Assembly: GCA_947584295.1 (NCBI GenBank)
Contig: CANPWM010000016.1
Location: 1-36,755, forward strand
Origin: an uncultured Oscillospiraceae bacterium
GTDB taxonomy: Bacteria > Bacillota > Clostridia > Oscillospirales > Oscillospiraceae
DNA: 36,755 bases
Direction: 5' to 3'
Below the pieces are notes generated by a model, which made no database searches, was not told the DNA's origin, and saw only the letters and a list, made by a program, of their open reading frames with translations. A program made the position numbers and the translations under genes. Below, in pieces: positions 14,744 through 21,236 of this stretch (position 1 is the stretch's first letter; every line of letters starts with the position of its first letter).

Positions 14744-15796
14744 ATGAAAAAGTTGACAAAACGTATTTTTGTGGGAATGATTGCCGGGGCCGTGGCGCTG
14801 TCCGTCTCCGTCACGGCGCTGGCCGCCCGGTTCCGGGACGTCCCGGCGGGCCACTGGGCCGCGGACTACATAGACGCGGCGGCGGAGAGCGGCTGGGTGG
14901 AGGGCTGCGGCGACGGCCTCTTTAAGCCGGAGAAGCGCGTCACCTATGGGGAGTTTGCCGCCATGCTCCTACGGCTGCTGTTCCCGGCGGAGCTGCCGGA
15001 GAAGAACATCGGGCGGGTCTGGTATGAGCCGTATCTGGAGACCTGCGCCAAAAAAGGGATCTTTGACGGCACGGCCCTGGATCTGGGGGCGGACGGCGAC
15101 ACGGAGATGACCAGGACGGAGCTGGCGGTCACCGTGCGGAACGCCCTTCTGGCCGCCGGGGTGAAGATGCCGGGGGAGCGGGAGCTGCTGGCCGTGAGCG
15201 TGCCGGATCTGGCAAAGTACGGCGGCGGGGAGCGCGAGGCCATCAGGGCGGTGTACGCCCTGGGCGTTATCCGGGGCTGTGATGAGCGGGGGACGTTCCG
15301 GGGGGCCGAGGGCATGACCCGCGCCGAGGCCGCCACGGTGCTGACGCGCATGAGCGGCCTGGAGCCCTCGGGCGAGGTTACGCCGCCCGCGCCGGATCTG
15401 GAGGCGCGGCAGAGGGCCGCCTATGAGGCCATCATCGCCATGAGAGCCAGATACCCGGAGGGAACCCCCTGGACGAACGAAAATTCCTACGCCTGGCACG
15501 GCGGCGTCTTCAATGTGGGCTACGGCTGCGCGGGATTCGCGTTCCTGCTCAGCGACGCGGCCTTCGGGCAGGCCCCGGCCAGAATGGTGCGCTCCTTCAC
15601 CCTTGAGGACGCGCGCGTGGGGGATATCCTGCGGGTGAACGGCAACACCCACTCCGTCGTCGTCCTGGAGGTGCGCGAGGACTCCGTCATCGTGGCCGAG
15701 GGCAACTACAACGGCGCCGTCCACTGGGGCCGGGAGCTGCCCCGGGCGACGGTGGAGAACGCGGATTATCTGCTGACGAGATACGGGGAAGATTGA
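14744..15796 (+). CDS. SLH-domain cell-surface protein with a C-terminal Cys/His amidase-like domain
   Basis: A 350-residue exported protein. The signal peptide is residues 1-28 (KKLTKRIF, hydrophobic core, ALA-A cleavage). Three S-layer-homology segments follow: FRDVPAGHWAADYIDAAAES with VEGCGDGLFKPEKRVTYGEF, a weaker middle one (YEPYLETCAKKGIFDG), and AIRAVYALGVIRGCDERGTF with GMTRAEAATVLTRM. The C-terminal domain (about residues 230-350) has WHGGVFNVGYGCAGFAF with Cys262 and NTHSVVVLEV with His303, resembling NlpC/CHAP-type cysteine hydrolases. Inferred role: wall-anchored hydrolase or adhesin; activity is not shown. Its 3' half is duplicated at 18264-18810. Confidence 0.8.
   Translation: MKKLTKRIFVGMIAGAVALSVSVTALAARFRDVPAGHWAADYIDAAAESGWVEGCGDGLFKPEKRVTYGEFAAMLLRLLFPAELPEKNIGRVWYEPYLETCAKKGIFDGTALDLGADGDTEMTRTELAVTVRNALLAAGVKMPGERELLAVSVPDLAKYGGGEREAIRAVYALGVIRGCDERGTFRGAEGMTRAEAATVLTRMSGLEPSGEVTPPAPDLEARQRAAYEAIIAMRARYPEGTPWTNENSYAWHGGVFNVGYGCAGFAFLLSDAAFGQAPARMVRSFTLEDARVGDILRVNGNTHSVVVLEVREDSVIVAEGNYNGAVHWGRELPRATVENADYLLTRYGED
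15246..15792 (+). repeat. Direct repeat, copy 1 (547 bp, inside the SLH gene)
   Basis: Identical base for base, by line-by-line comparison, to 18264-18810. It covers the third SLH segment and the Cys/His domain up to two codons before the stop. Copies are 3018 bp apart, with the second sigma operon between them. Confidence 0.93.
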
Positions 15797-15797
15797 G

Positions 15798-15834
15798 AAA
15801 ACAGCCTCCGACTTTTTGTCGGAGGCTGTTTTGC
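15798..15834 (+). terminator. Terminator of the SLH gene; CAGCCTCCGAC hairpin family
   Basis: ACAGCCTCCGAC, TTTTT loop, GTCGGAGGCTGT, then TTTTG, directly after the stop. Related hairpins lie at 15937-15969, 18204-18231 and 19171-19201, so this is a local repeated terminator-like element. Confidence 0.85.
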
Positions 15835-16080
15835 TCCGCGCATGGCCGGAGGGCCATACACTGTGCAAAACAAAAGGGATTTTTTCCGACGTACATGCCG
15901 CCGGAAAAAACTCGATTTGAGTTTTTTGACAAGTTGAACCAGTCTCCGACTTTTTGTCGGAGGCTGGTTAGCCTGTCGAAAAGGGCCGTTGGCCTTTTCC
16001 GACGATCCCAGCTTGACTTCGTGTTCCCGGCCAAGCCGCTATTTATAAAAGGCATTAATTTAAAATTACTTTTTTCTCCC
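15835..16080. repeat. Intergenic spacer with a repeat unit shared with 18143-18231
   Basis: No gene seen. ATTTTTTCCGACGTACATGC followed by CGCCGGAAAA and GATTTGAGTTTTTTGACAA (15881-15932) recurs at 18145-18197, followed in both places by a CTCCGAC hairpin (15937-15969 and 18204-18231). A further hairpin-like stretch (GTCGAAAAGGGCC / GGCCTTTTCCGAC) lies at 15968-16001. Confidence 0.7.
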
Positions 16081-16085
16081 TTTCT

Positions 16086-16118
16086 TGCAACCGGGGAGGG
16101 AGAAAAGGGTACTTATTG
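16086..16118 (+). promoter_or_regulatory. Candidate ECF-type autoregulated promoter of the second sigma operon
   Basis: TGCAACC (16086-16092), 16 bases, then GTACTTATTGGGTGAA (16109-16124). The AAC-type -35 and 16-base spacing are usual for ECF promoters, and the position about 40 bases before the sigma gene fits autoregulation. Confidence 0.4.
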
Positions 16119-16158
16119 GGTGAAGGGCCCTGAAAGAAAAAAGAAAGGAGGCGAAGGC

Positions 16159-16713
16159 GTGGAGGACGAGGCGATCATCGAGCTCTATTTTGTCCGGGAC
16201 GAGCGGGCGCTCCGGGAGACGGAGGCCAAGTACGGCCCCCTCTGCCGTCAGGTGGCGGGCAACATCCTGGGTTCCCCCCAGGACGTGGAGGAGTGCGTCA
16301 ACGACGTCTACCTGGCGCTTTGGGACGCCATCCCCCCGACAAGGCCCCGGAGCCTCATGGCCTTCGCCTCCGGCATCACCCGCCGCCAAGCCCTGAAAAG
16401 GCTCCGCCACGACACCGCCGGGAAGCGCTCCGCCGGGTGCCTGGTGCCCCTCTCAGAGCTTGCGGAAGTCCTGCCGGACGAGAGCTTCAGACCTGAGGTG
16501 GAGGACGGGGAGCTGGCACGGCTTATCGGGAGCTTTCTCAAACAACAAAGCCCGGAGGCCCGATGTGTCTTTGTCCGCCGCTACTGGTACTTCGACTCCG
16601 TGCGGGATATCGCCGGACGGTACGGCTTTAGCGAAAACAAGGTGAAATCCCTCCTGTTTCGCGGGCGGAACCGTCTGAGAGACTATCTGAGAAAGGAAGG
16701 CATTTCCATATGA
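16159..16713 (+). CDS. ECF-type sigma-70 family RNA polymerase sigma factor (second system)
   Basis: A 184-residue protein begun at the GTG at 16159, seven bases after AGGAGG; the frame is open further upstream but without an RBS. Region 2: EDEAIIELYFVRDERALRETEAKYG and DVEECVNDVYLALWDAIPPTRP. Region 4: PEARCVFVRRYWYFDSVRDIAGRYGFSENKVKSLLFRGRNRLRDYL as helix-turn-helix (written here only in part to show motif order: FVRRYWYFDSVRDIA, then GFSENKVKSLLFRGR). Closely parallel to the factor at 5657 (ECVNDAYLRAWETIPP, VRRYWFF). The stop overlaps the anti-sigma-like start as ATATGA. Confidence 0.88.
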   Translation: MEDEAIIELYFVRDERALRETEAKYGPLCRQVAGNILGSPQDVEECVNDVYLALWDAIPPTRPRSLMAFASGITRRQALKRLRHDTAGKRSAGCLVPLSELAEVLPDESFRPEVEDGELARLIGSFLKQQSPEARCVFVRRYWYFDSVRDIAGRYGFSENKVKSLLFRGRNRLRDYLRKEGISI

Positions 16714-17528
16714 ACATACCGAGGATCGCCGACGTCCTGGGCCTCATTGACGAGGATCTGCTGGACGCCGAGCTTCCAAGGAGACGGCGCGGCACGACCG
16801 CCAGGATCCTTCTGGCCGCCGCCTGCGTGTGCCTCGCTCTGGGGACAGTCACCGCCCTCGCCGCCGGGGCGGGAACCACGCTTTTGGCGAAGTTCCGAAA
16901 AGGGGAGAACGGCGGCTTCGAGTCCGGCTACGACATGGCCGCCCAGCTGACGCCCTTCCCGGAGGAGGCCCTGACCGGGGACATCCGAGAGGCCCCGGCC
17001 CTCATCCGCCGGCAGATTGAGGAAGCCACCCTCTGGTCAAACCAGTCCCCCAACGTCTATATCTGTGAGTTCGACACCTCCGCCCAGGCCCTGGAGTATG
17101 TGGGCCTTGAGGAGCTCCGGCCCATCCGCTGGGATGTGGAGGAGACGGGGACGACTCTCTCCGTCTTCGGGGGACAGCGGGGGGAGATCGCCAGTGTGAG
17201 CATTATGACCTACTGCCAGAAGGGGGACGTGCGCCTCCAGACCCAGGCGTGGCTGCGCACGGAGAACGACAGTGCGGACAACACCTTCAGCGTCCGCACC
17301 ACGGAGGATGTGGATTACACGGAGGAGTGCTTCACCGCCGCCGGGGGCTTTGACTGTCATGTGATCCGCTCCACCGCCCTGGAGAGCGGTTTTGTCACCT
17401 ATGACGGCTGCATCGTCCGCGCCGGTATCCTCTACACCCTCCACGCCGCTTACCTGCCCTCCGCCGAGGCCCAGGCCGACGGGCTCCTACACACCTGGGC
17501 CGACCAGTTTGAGCCGGAAACGAGGTGA
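16710..17528 (+). CDS. Anti-sigma-factor-like membrane protein (second system)
   Basis: A 272-residue protein starting at the ATG that overlaps the sigma stop by four bases. N-terminal cytoplasmic motif IADVLGLIDEDLLDAEL, basic RRRR, one membrane helix (about residues 30-52, ARILLAAACVCLALGTVTAL), then an extracytoplasmic domain with two cysteines near the end (ECFTAAGGFDCHVI, DGCIVRAGI). The C-terminal domain does not visibly match the one at 4650-5660, so the two systems probably sense different signals. Its role as inhibitor of the adjoining sigma factor is inferred from position and topology. Confidence 0.7.
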   Translation: MNIPRIADVLGLIDEDLLDAELPRRRRGTTARILLAAACVCLALGTVTALAAGAGTTLLAKFRKGENGGFESGYDMAAQLTPFPEEALTGDIREAPALIRRQIEEATLWSNQSPNVYICEFDTSAQALEYVGLEELRPIRWDVEETGTTLSVFGGQRGEIASVSIMTYCQKGDVRLQTQAWLRTENDSADNTFSVRTTEDVDYTEECFTAAGGFDCHVIRSTALESGFVTYDGCIVRAGILYTLHAAYLPSAEAQADGLLHTWADQFEPETR

Positions 17529-17538
17529 AAAGGATTTG

Positions 17539-18066
17539 ATGAGGAAACGGCTTTTAACGGCTGTCCTGGCCGTGCTTCTCCTTTTTTCCCTCTCCGCCTG
17601 CGGGGAAACGGCGTCGGAAAAGGACGTTGAATTGGATATGGACGCCATCGCCCAGGCCCTGTGCGCCAGCGGGTATTTTTCCGGGGAAATGGCCATGGTG
17701 GATCCAAAATCGGTGCCTGAGCTTTTGCTCCTGGATACAGACAGGGTCGAGGCATCAACAGAGGATCTGGTGGACGCCAGATACTACGGCGTGACGATAG
17801 GCACTTCCGCCAATCAGTTTATTCTGCTGGAGGGAGCCGACTCAAAAGCGGCGGAACGATTGGAAAAGGCGCTGAAAACCTATGTCGAGGACCAGAGAAC
17901 GGGGTTTGAGCTTTATCTCCCGGAGCAGGCGGCAAGGTTTGAGAACTTCATTCTGGAGCGCCGGGGCAGATATCTCCTTTTTGCCATAGGAGATGACCGT
18001 GAAGCGCTGTCCGGCCTTTGCCGCCAGCTTATGAGCGGTGAGGGAGTAATACACACCGTTGGATAA
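17539..18066 (+). CDS. DUF4358-type lipoprotein
   Basis: A 175-residue protein starting at ATG 17539, ten bases after the anti-sigma-like stop; a weak GGTGAAAAGG precedes it. The signal peptide ends in a lipobox LSAC with Cys21. The body carries VPELLLLDTDRVE, YYGVTIGTSANQFILLEGAD and KAAERLEKALKTYVEDQ, the pattern of DUF4358 lipoproteins as I recall them. Probably membrane-anchored outside the cell and cotranscribed with the sigma pair, perhaps a target or sensor part. Function unknown. Confidence 0.75.
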   Translation: MRKRLLTAVLAVLLLFSLSACGETASEKDVELDMDAIAQALCASGYFSGEMAMVDPKSVPELLLLDTDRVEASTEDLVDARYYGVTIGTSANQFILLEGADSKAAERLEKALKTYVEDQRTGFELYLPEQAARFENFILERRGRYLLFAIGDDREALSGLCRQLMSGEGVIHTVG

Positions 18067-18142
18067 ATATTTGCCCTGGCCGCAGCCGCAAAGTTCCGAG
18101 AACACAAAAGGGTATTGGAAGTTCCGACAGAGGGGACATAAT

Positions 18143-18231
18143 GGATTTTTTCCGACGTACATGCCGCCGGAAAAGTTGGATTTGAGTTTTTTGACAAACC
18201 GCAACAGCCTCCGACTTTTGCCGGAGGCTGT
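18143..18231 (+). repeat. Second copy of the spacer unit plus CTCCGAC hairpin
   Basis: Matches 15879-15969 in its left part (ATTTTTTCCGACGTACATGC onward, a few changes in the middle) and ends with ACAGCCTCCGAC-TTTTG-CCGGAGGCTGT. It acts as a plausible terminator of the sigma operon but lacks a clean T-run. Confidence 0.7.
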
Positions 18232-18263
18232 CAGTCTGTAGACAAACACCGCCCCAAGCCGAG

Positions 18264-18810
18264 GGGCGGTGTACGCCCTGGGCGTTATCCGGGGCTGTGA
18301 TGAGCGGGGGACGTTCCGGGGGGCCGAGGGCATGACCCGCGCCGAGGCCGCCACGGTGCTGACGCGCATGAGCGGCCTGGAGCCCTCGGGCGAGGTTACG
18401 CCGCCCGCGCCGGATCTGGAGGCGCGGCAGAGGGCCGCCTATGAGGCCATCATCGCCATGAGAGCCAGATACCCGGAGGGAACCCCCTGGACGAACGAAA
18501 ATTCCTACGCCTGGCACGGCGGCGTCTTCAATGTGGGCTACGGCTGCGCGGGATTCGCGTTCCTGCTCAGCGACGCGGCCTTCGGGCAGGCCCCGGCCAG
18601 AATGGTGCGCTCCTTCACCCTTGAGGACGCGCGCGTGGGGGATATCCTGCGGGTGAACGGCAACACCCACTCCGTCGTCGTCCTGGAGGTGCGCGAGGAC
18701 TCCGTCATCGTGGCCGAGGGCAACTACAACGGCGCCGTCCACTGGGGCCGGGAGCTGCCCCGGGCGACGGTGGAGAACGCGGATTATCTGCTGACGAGAT
18801 ACGGGGAAGA
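18264..18810 (+). repeat. Direct repeat, copy 2 (547 bp)
   Basis: Exact counterpart of 15246-15792. Sequence before and after differs, so the repeat ends are sharp: GGGCGG at the left, GGGGAAGA at the right. Confidence 0.93.
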
Positions 18811-18814
18811 GTAA
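18264..18814 (+). pseudogene. Truncated duplicate of the SLH protein gene (3' half only)
   Basis: Carries codons 170-349 of the SLH gene at 14744, identical in sequence, with a different last codon and stop (Glu, TAA instead of Asp, TGA). It lacks the signal peptide and the first two SLH segments. The only possible start is the GTG at 18269, which has no Shine-Dalgarno, and the upstream sequence (GCCCCAAGCCGAGGGGC) is a small hairpin. It is best read as a recent partial duplication. A cytoplasmic 181-residue product would not reach the wall. Confidence 0.8.
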
Positions 18815-18822
18815 AATACCGC

Positions 18823-18851
18823 TTGACAAGCAAGCGGCGAGAGGCTATAAT
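18823..18851 (+). promoter_or_regulatory. Consensus sigma-A promoter of a small RNA
   Basis: TTGACA (18823-18828), 17 bases, TATAAT (18846-18851), an exact consensus match. No plus-strand ORF with a ribosome binding site follows before a terminator hairpin at 18949-18990. Confidence 0.9.
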
Positions 18852-18857
18852 GACAAT

Positions 18858-18993
18858 AGAAGTGGGTCGCCGTGGGCGGTGACCTTCAACGAGCGGCCTG
18901 ATCCTAAGTGCGAGGGGATCTCAGGCTACGATATGTTCTATCATAGCAAAAGACAGACCGTCACTCTTGACCAGTGGCGGTCTTGTCTTTAGT
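18858..18993 (+). ncRNA. Small antisense RNA, candidate type I antitoxin
   Basis: Runs from the expected start of the consensus promoter to the hairpin at 18949-18990 (AAAGAC-GACCG-CACT paired with AGTG-CGGTC-GTCTTT), giving about 135 nt. It has GC-rich foldable segments (GGGTCGCCGTGGGCGGTGACC; GATCC-GGGATC). Its last 33 bases are complementary to the 3' end of the 33-codon ORF on the other strand, and the rest covers that mRNA's possible 3' extension. Predicted from promoter and terminator only. Confidence 0.7.
18949..18990. terminator. Shared bidirectional terminator hairpin of the small RNA and the short ORF
   Basis: Long imperfect stem, arms AAAGACAGACCGTCACT and AGTGGCGGTCTTGTCTTT, seven-base loop. 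T-runs are short on both sides (CTTTAG on plus, CTTTTGC on minus). The stop codon of the minus-strand ORF lies in the stem. Confidence 0.75.
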
Positions 18994-19062
18994 TATCCTC
19001 AGCGTAAATCTATATCCACGCCAATGTAACGTAATAGACAATGGAAGAATGTTTTTGAGCAT
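18961..19062 (-). CDS. 33-residue cationic peptide, candidate type I toxin
   Basis: ATG 19062-19060 to TGA 18963-18961, with AAAGGAGGA ending nine bases upstream. The peptide starts MLKNILPL and has the alternating hydrophobic/basic core SITLHWRGYRFTLRITK, then DKTATGQE. It has no membrane helix of the TxpA/BsrG/Fst kind; an amphipathic beta hairpin is more likely. Its gene has an exact consensus promoter (19143-19171), an occluded Shine-Dalgarno in the 5' leader and an overlapping antisense RNA with its own exact consensus promoter. I do not recognise the peptide. The coding call rests on the RBS and the regulatory layout, and the toxin role is inference. Confidence 0.6.
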   Translation of the reverse strand: MLKNILPLSITLHWRGYRFTLRITKDKTATGQE

Positions 19063-19070
19063 CTTCACAT

Positions 19071-19091
19071 TCCTCCTTTCATCAAGGAGGA
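19071..19091 (-). promoter_or_regulatory. Hairpin sequestering the Shine-Dalgarno of the short ORF
   Basis: Minus strand TCCTCCTT, loop GATGA, AAGGAGGA: eight perfect pairs that bury the ribosome binding site. In type I toxins such 5'-leader occlusion is a common second layer of control. Confidence 0.75.
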
Positions 19092-19142
19092 TCAGACCGC
19101 ACCGTTTGTTTCCGGCCGCGTACCCACGGCTTCCCAAACACT

Positions 19143-19171
19143 ATTATACGACCCGCTTCATATTATGTCAA
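19143..19171 (-). promoter_or_regulatory. Consensus sigma-A promoter of the 33-codon ORF
   Basis: Minus strand TTGACA (19171-19166), 17 bases, TATAAT (19148-19143), an exact consensus match. The -35 touches the base of the hairpin at 19171-19201. The predicted mRNA leader is about 75 nt. Confidence 0.9.
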
Positions 19172-19204
19172 CAGCCTCCGACAAAAATCGGAGGCTGTTT
19201 TCTC
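19171..19204 (+). terminator. CAGCCTCCGAC hairpin between the short ORF locus and the ABC permease
   Basis: ACAGCCTCCGA-CAAAAA-TCGGAGGCTGT followed on plus by TTTTCTC. On minus it follows the permease stop but lacks a T-run. Fourth member of the local hairpin family. Confidence 0.65.
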
Positions 19205-19823
19205 ATTTTTCCACCCGCTTTTTGTAGCCCGCTGTGGAGAGGGGGATGGTGGCGGCGCATATGGCGGCGGCCAGCAGCAGATAGACGGGGATGGGGATGC
19301 GGGAGGTGACCTTCAGCAGCGTGTAAAAGCCGTCCCCGTCGCCCATGGACGCGCCCACGGCGCCGCCGATGATCCCGGCGAACAGGATGGTCACGATCCG
19401 TCCCCTGGCGTAACCGAAGCGGAAATTCACCGGGAGCATCACGGCCTGCATTACCAGGGCGATGGCGGCGTACAGGCACAGGAGGGCGGGGAGCCGACTG
19501 TCTAACTCCGAAATCCCCGCCACGGCGTACAGGGCCTGGGACGCCAGGGACAGCGCCAGCGCGGCGATGATGCCCAGCCAGCCCATGATGTATTTCACCG
19601 TCACAAGCTGGCCCCGGGAATAGGGGAGCATCAGGGCCAGGGAGTCCCACTGGCTCTGCTCGTCCGCGCTCACCAGCGAAACGGAGGTGAGCATCATGGC
19701 GTAGAGAAAGGTGAAGGGCATCAAAAGCCCACCGGGGATGGCGCTGAAAATCACCATCACCAGGAAAAGCACCCTGAATTGGGTGAGCATCATATAAATA
19801 TCCTTCCGAATCAGCGCTTTCAT
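19203..19823 (-). CDS. ABC-2 type transporter permease
   Basis: A 206-residue integral membrane protein with about five or six hydrophobic helices (VLFLVMVIFSAIPGGLLMPF, MGWLGIIAALALSLASQALY, LPALLCLYAAIALVMQAVML, IVTILFAGIIGGAVGAS, VYLLLAAAICAATIPL) and the segment DEQSQWDSLALMLPYSRGQLVTVKY, typical of the small ABC-2 permeases that go with GntR/YtrA regulators. It overlaps the ATPase gene stop by four bases. The complex probably exports a peptide-like or cell-envelope-active compound; the substrate is not evident. Confidence 0.85.
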   Translation of the reverse strand: MKALIRKDIYMMLTQFRVLFLVMVIFSAIPGGLLMPFTFLYAMMLTSVSLVSADEQSQWDSLALMLPYSRGQLVTVKYIMGWLGIIAALALSLASQALYAVAGISELDSRLPALLCLYAAIALVMQAVMLPVNFRFGYARGRIVTILFAGIIGGAVGASMGDGDGFYTLLKVTSRIPIPVYLLLAAAICAATIPLSTAGYKKRVEK

Positions 19824-20671
19824 TCTCTGACCCCCTTGGCGAAAAATACGATGATGTCCTCCAGCGTGGGCTTTTCCATGGGGATGCCGGGGTTTACAAG
19901 CTGCCGCTCCACCAGGGCCTCCACGCCGTACTTGCCCCGGCGCACGCCCTTGACGGCCTCCTCCGGGATATCCGCCAGCTCCGCCTCGGTGATGTGGGCC
20001 ATGGCGTACTCCTCCATGAGCCGATCCTTCTCCTCAAAGAGCAGCAGCTCGCCCTTGTGCAAAAAGGCTATGTAGTCGCACAGCTTCTCCAGGTCGCTGA
20101 CGATGTGGGAGCTTATCAGCACCGACCTGTCCTCCCGGCGGGTAAATTCCTCCAGAATGTCCAAAATCTCGTCCCGCACCAGGGGATCCAGCCCCCCGGT
20201 GGGTTCGTCCAGCACCAGCAGCTTTGCGTCGTGGCTCAGGGCGCAGGCCAGGGCCAGCTTCATGCGCATACCTCGGGAGAAGTCCTGGACGCGCTTTTTC
20301 TCCGGCAGATCCAGCCGCTTCAAATAGCCGTCGTAGACGGCCTGATCCCACCGGGAATAAGTCCCGGCCATGATCCGGCCCAGGTGTCTGGCGTTCAGGG
20401 ACGTGGGGAAGTGGGCCTCGTCCAGCACCACGCCGATGTCGTCCCTGACCTTGGTGAAGGCCTTGTCGTCTGTCACCTCGGTGTTCAGCACCCGGACAAA
20501 CCCGGAGGAGGCCCTGGAGGCCCCCATGATAAGGCGGATCAGGGTGGATTTTCCGGCGCCGTTTTCCCCCACCAGGCCCATGATGCACCCCTCCGGCAGA
20601 GAGAAGCTTATGTTGCTGATGGTAAAGCCGGGATAGCTCTTGCTCAGAGCGCGAACTTCTATGGCGTTCAT
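19820..20671 (-). CDS. ABC transporter ATP-binding protein
   Basis: A 283-residue cytoplasmic ATPase with Walker A GLVGENGAGKSTLIR, a Q-loop region near VVLDEAHFP (the usual Gln is not obvious), signature DFSRGMRMKLALA in place of LSGGQ, Walker B LLVLDEPTGGLDP and H-loop SSHIVSDLE. The degenerate signature is common in exporters of the YtrB type. Start and stop overlap its neighbours (GntR gene upstream, permease downstream). The C-terminal 70 residues (VKGVRRGKYGVEALVERQ) are a regulatory extension. Confidence 0.92.
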   Translation of the reverse strand: MNAIEVRALSKSYPGFTISNISFSLPEGCIMGLVGENGAGKSTLIRLIMGASRASSGFVRVLNTEVTDDKAFTKVRDDIGVVLDEAHFPTSLNARHLGRIMAGTYSRWDQAVYDGYLKRLDLPEKKRVQDFSRGMRMKLALACALSHDAKLLVLDEPTGGLDPLVRDEILDILEEFTRREDRSVLISSHIVSDLEKLCDYIAFLHKGELLLFEEKDRLMEEYAMAHITEAELADIPEEAVKGVRRGKYGVEALVERQLVNPGIPMEKPTLEDIIVFFAKGVRE

Positions 20672-21045
20672 ATGTCCTCCCCGCTGAGTGTTTTCAGCAT
20701 ATTCGCAAGTTCCGCCTGGGTCACGCCGCAGGAGCGGCTCAGCTCCAGGGCGCGGCGCAGGGCGTCCTCGATCTCCGCAAGCCGCCGCTCCCGCAGCAGG
20801 GCGGAGCTGGTCCCCGCCACAAAGGAACCCTTGCCGGGGACGGTCTCGACGTACCCCTCCCGCTCCAGCTCCTCAAAGGCGCGCTTGGTGGTGATGACGG
20901 AGATGCGCAGATCCTTGGCCAGCCCCCGTATGGACGGCAGAGCCGCGCCGGGACTCAGCTCCCCGGTGACGATGGCGCCCCGTATGGCTTCGCCCACCTG
21001 CTGATAGATGGGACGCGGATCGGAATTGGAAATGATGATGTTCAT
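20668..21045 (-). CDS. GntR-family (YtrA-type) repressor
   Basis: A 125-residue regulator with N-terminal winged helix (DPRPIYQQVGEAIRGAIVTGEL, LPSIRGLAKDLRISVITTKRAFEELEREGYVETVPGKGSFVAG, the latter cut into motif pieces PSIRGLAKDLRIS and YVETVPGKGSFV) and a short C-terminal dimerisation helix, as in YtrA. It is first in the operon, its stop overlapping the ATPase start, and probably represses its own operon through the palindrome at 21066-21094 until an envelope-active compound is sensed. Confidence 0.9.
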   Translation of the reverse strand: MNIIISNSDPRPIYQQVGEAIRGAIVTGELSPGAALPSIRGLAKDLRISVITTKRAFEELEREGYVETVPGKGSFVAGTSSALLRERRLAEIEDALRRALELSRSCGVTQAELANMLKTLSGEDI

Positions 21046-21065
21046 ACCGCTACCTCACAGCCGAC

Positions 21066-21104
21066 TGTATATATACAGTATACACAGTATATACGGATTG
21101 TCAA
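21066..21104 (-). promoter_or_regulatory. Promoter and palindromic operator of the gntR-ABC operon
   Basis: Minus strand TTGACA (21104-21099), 16 bases, TATACT (21082-21077). The inverted repeat GTATATAC ... GTATAC ... GTATATATAC spans 21094-21066 and covers the -10, a likely GntR site. Confidence 0.7.
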
Positions 21105-21175
21105 TAGGAAACGCAAAAAAACTTTTAAAAACTTTTTCCGGCGGCCCGGGGCCTTTTGGGGGAGGGCGCGCCGCC

Positions 21176-21204
21176 TTGACATTCCCGCCGGGGTGGGCTA
21201 CAAT
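21176..21204 (+). promoter_or_regulatory. Sigma-A promoter of the M3 oligopeptidase gene
   Basis: TTGACA (21176-21181), 17 bases, TACAAT (21199-21204), about 33 bases before the ATG. Confidence 0.85.
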
Positions 21205-21236
21205 GGGGACAATTTCATGAAAAAGGAGGCGCACCC

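Noticed and set aside
15793-16158. N-terminal extension of the second sigma factor
   Set aside because: The frame is open upstream but crosses a terminator, a repeated spacer and the likely promoter. The GTG at 16159 has an ideal RBS and gives the same length as the first sigma factor.
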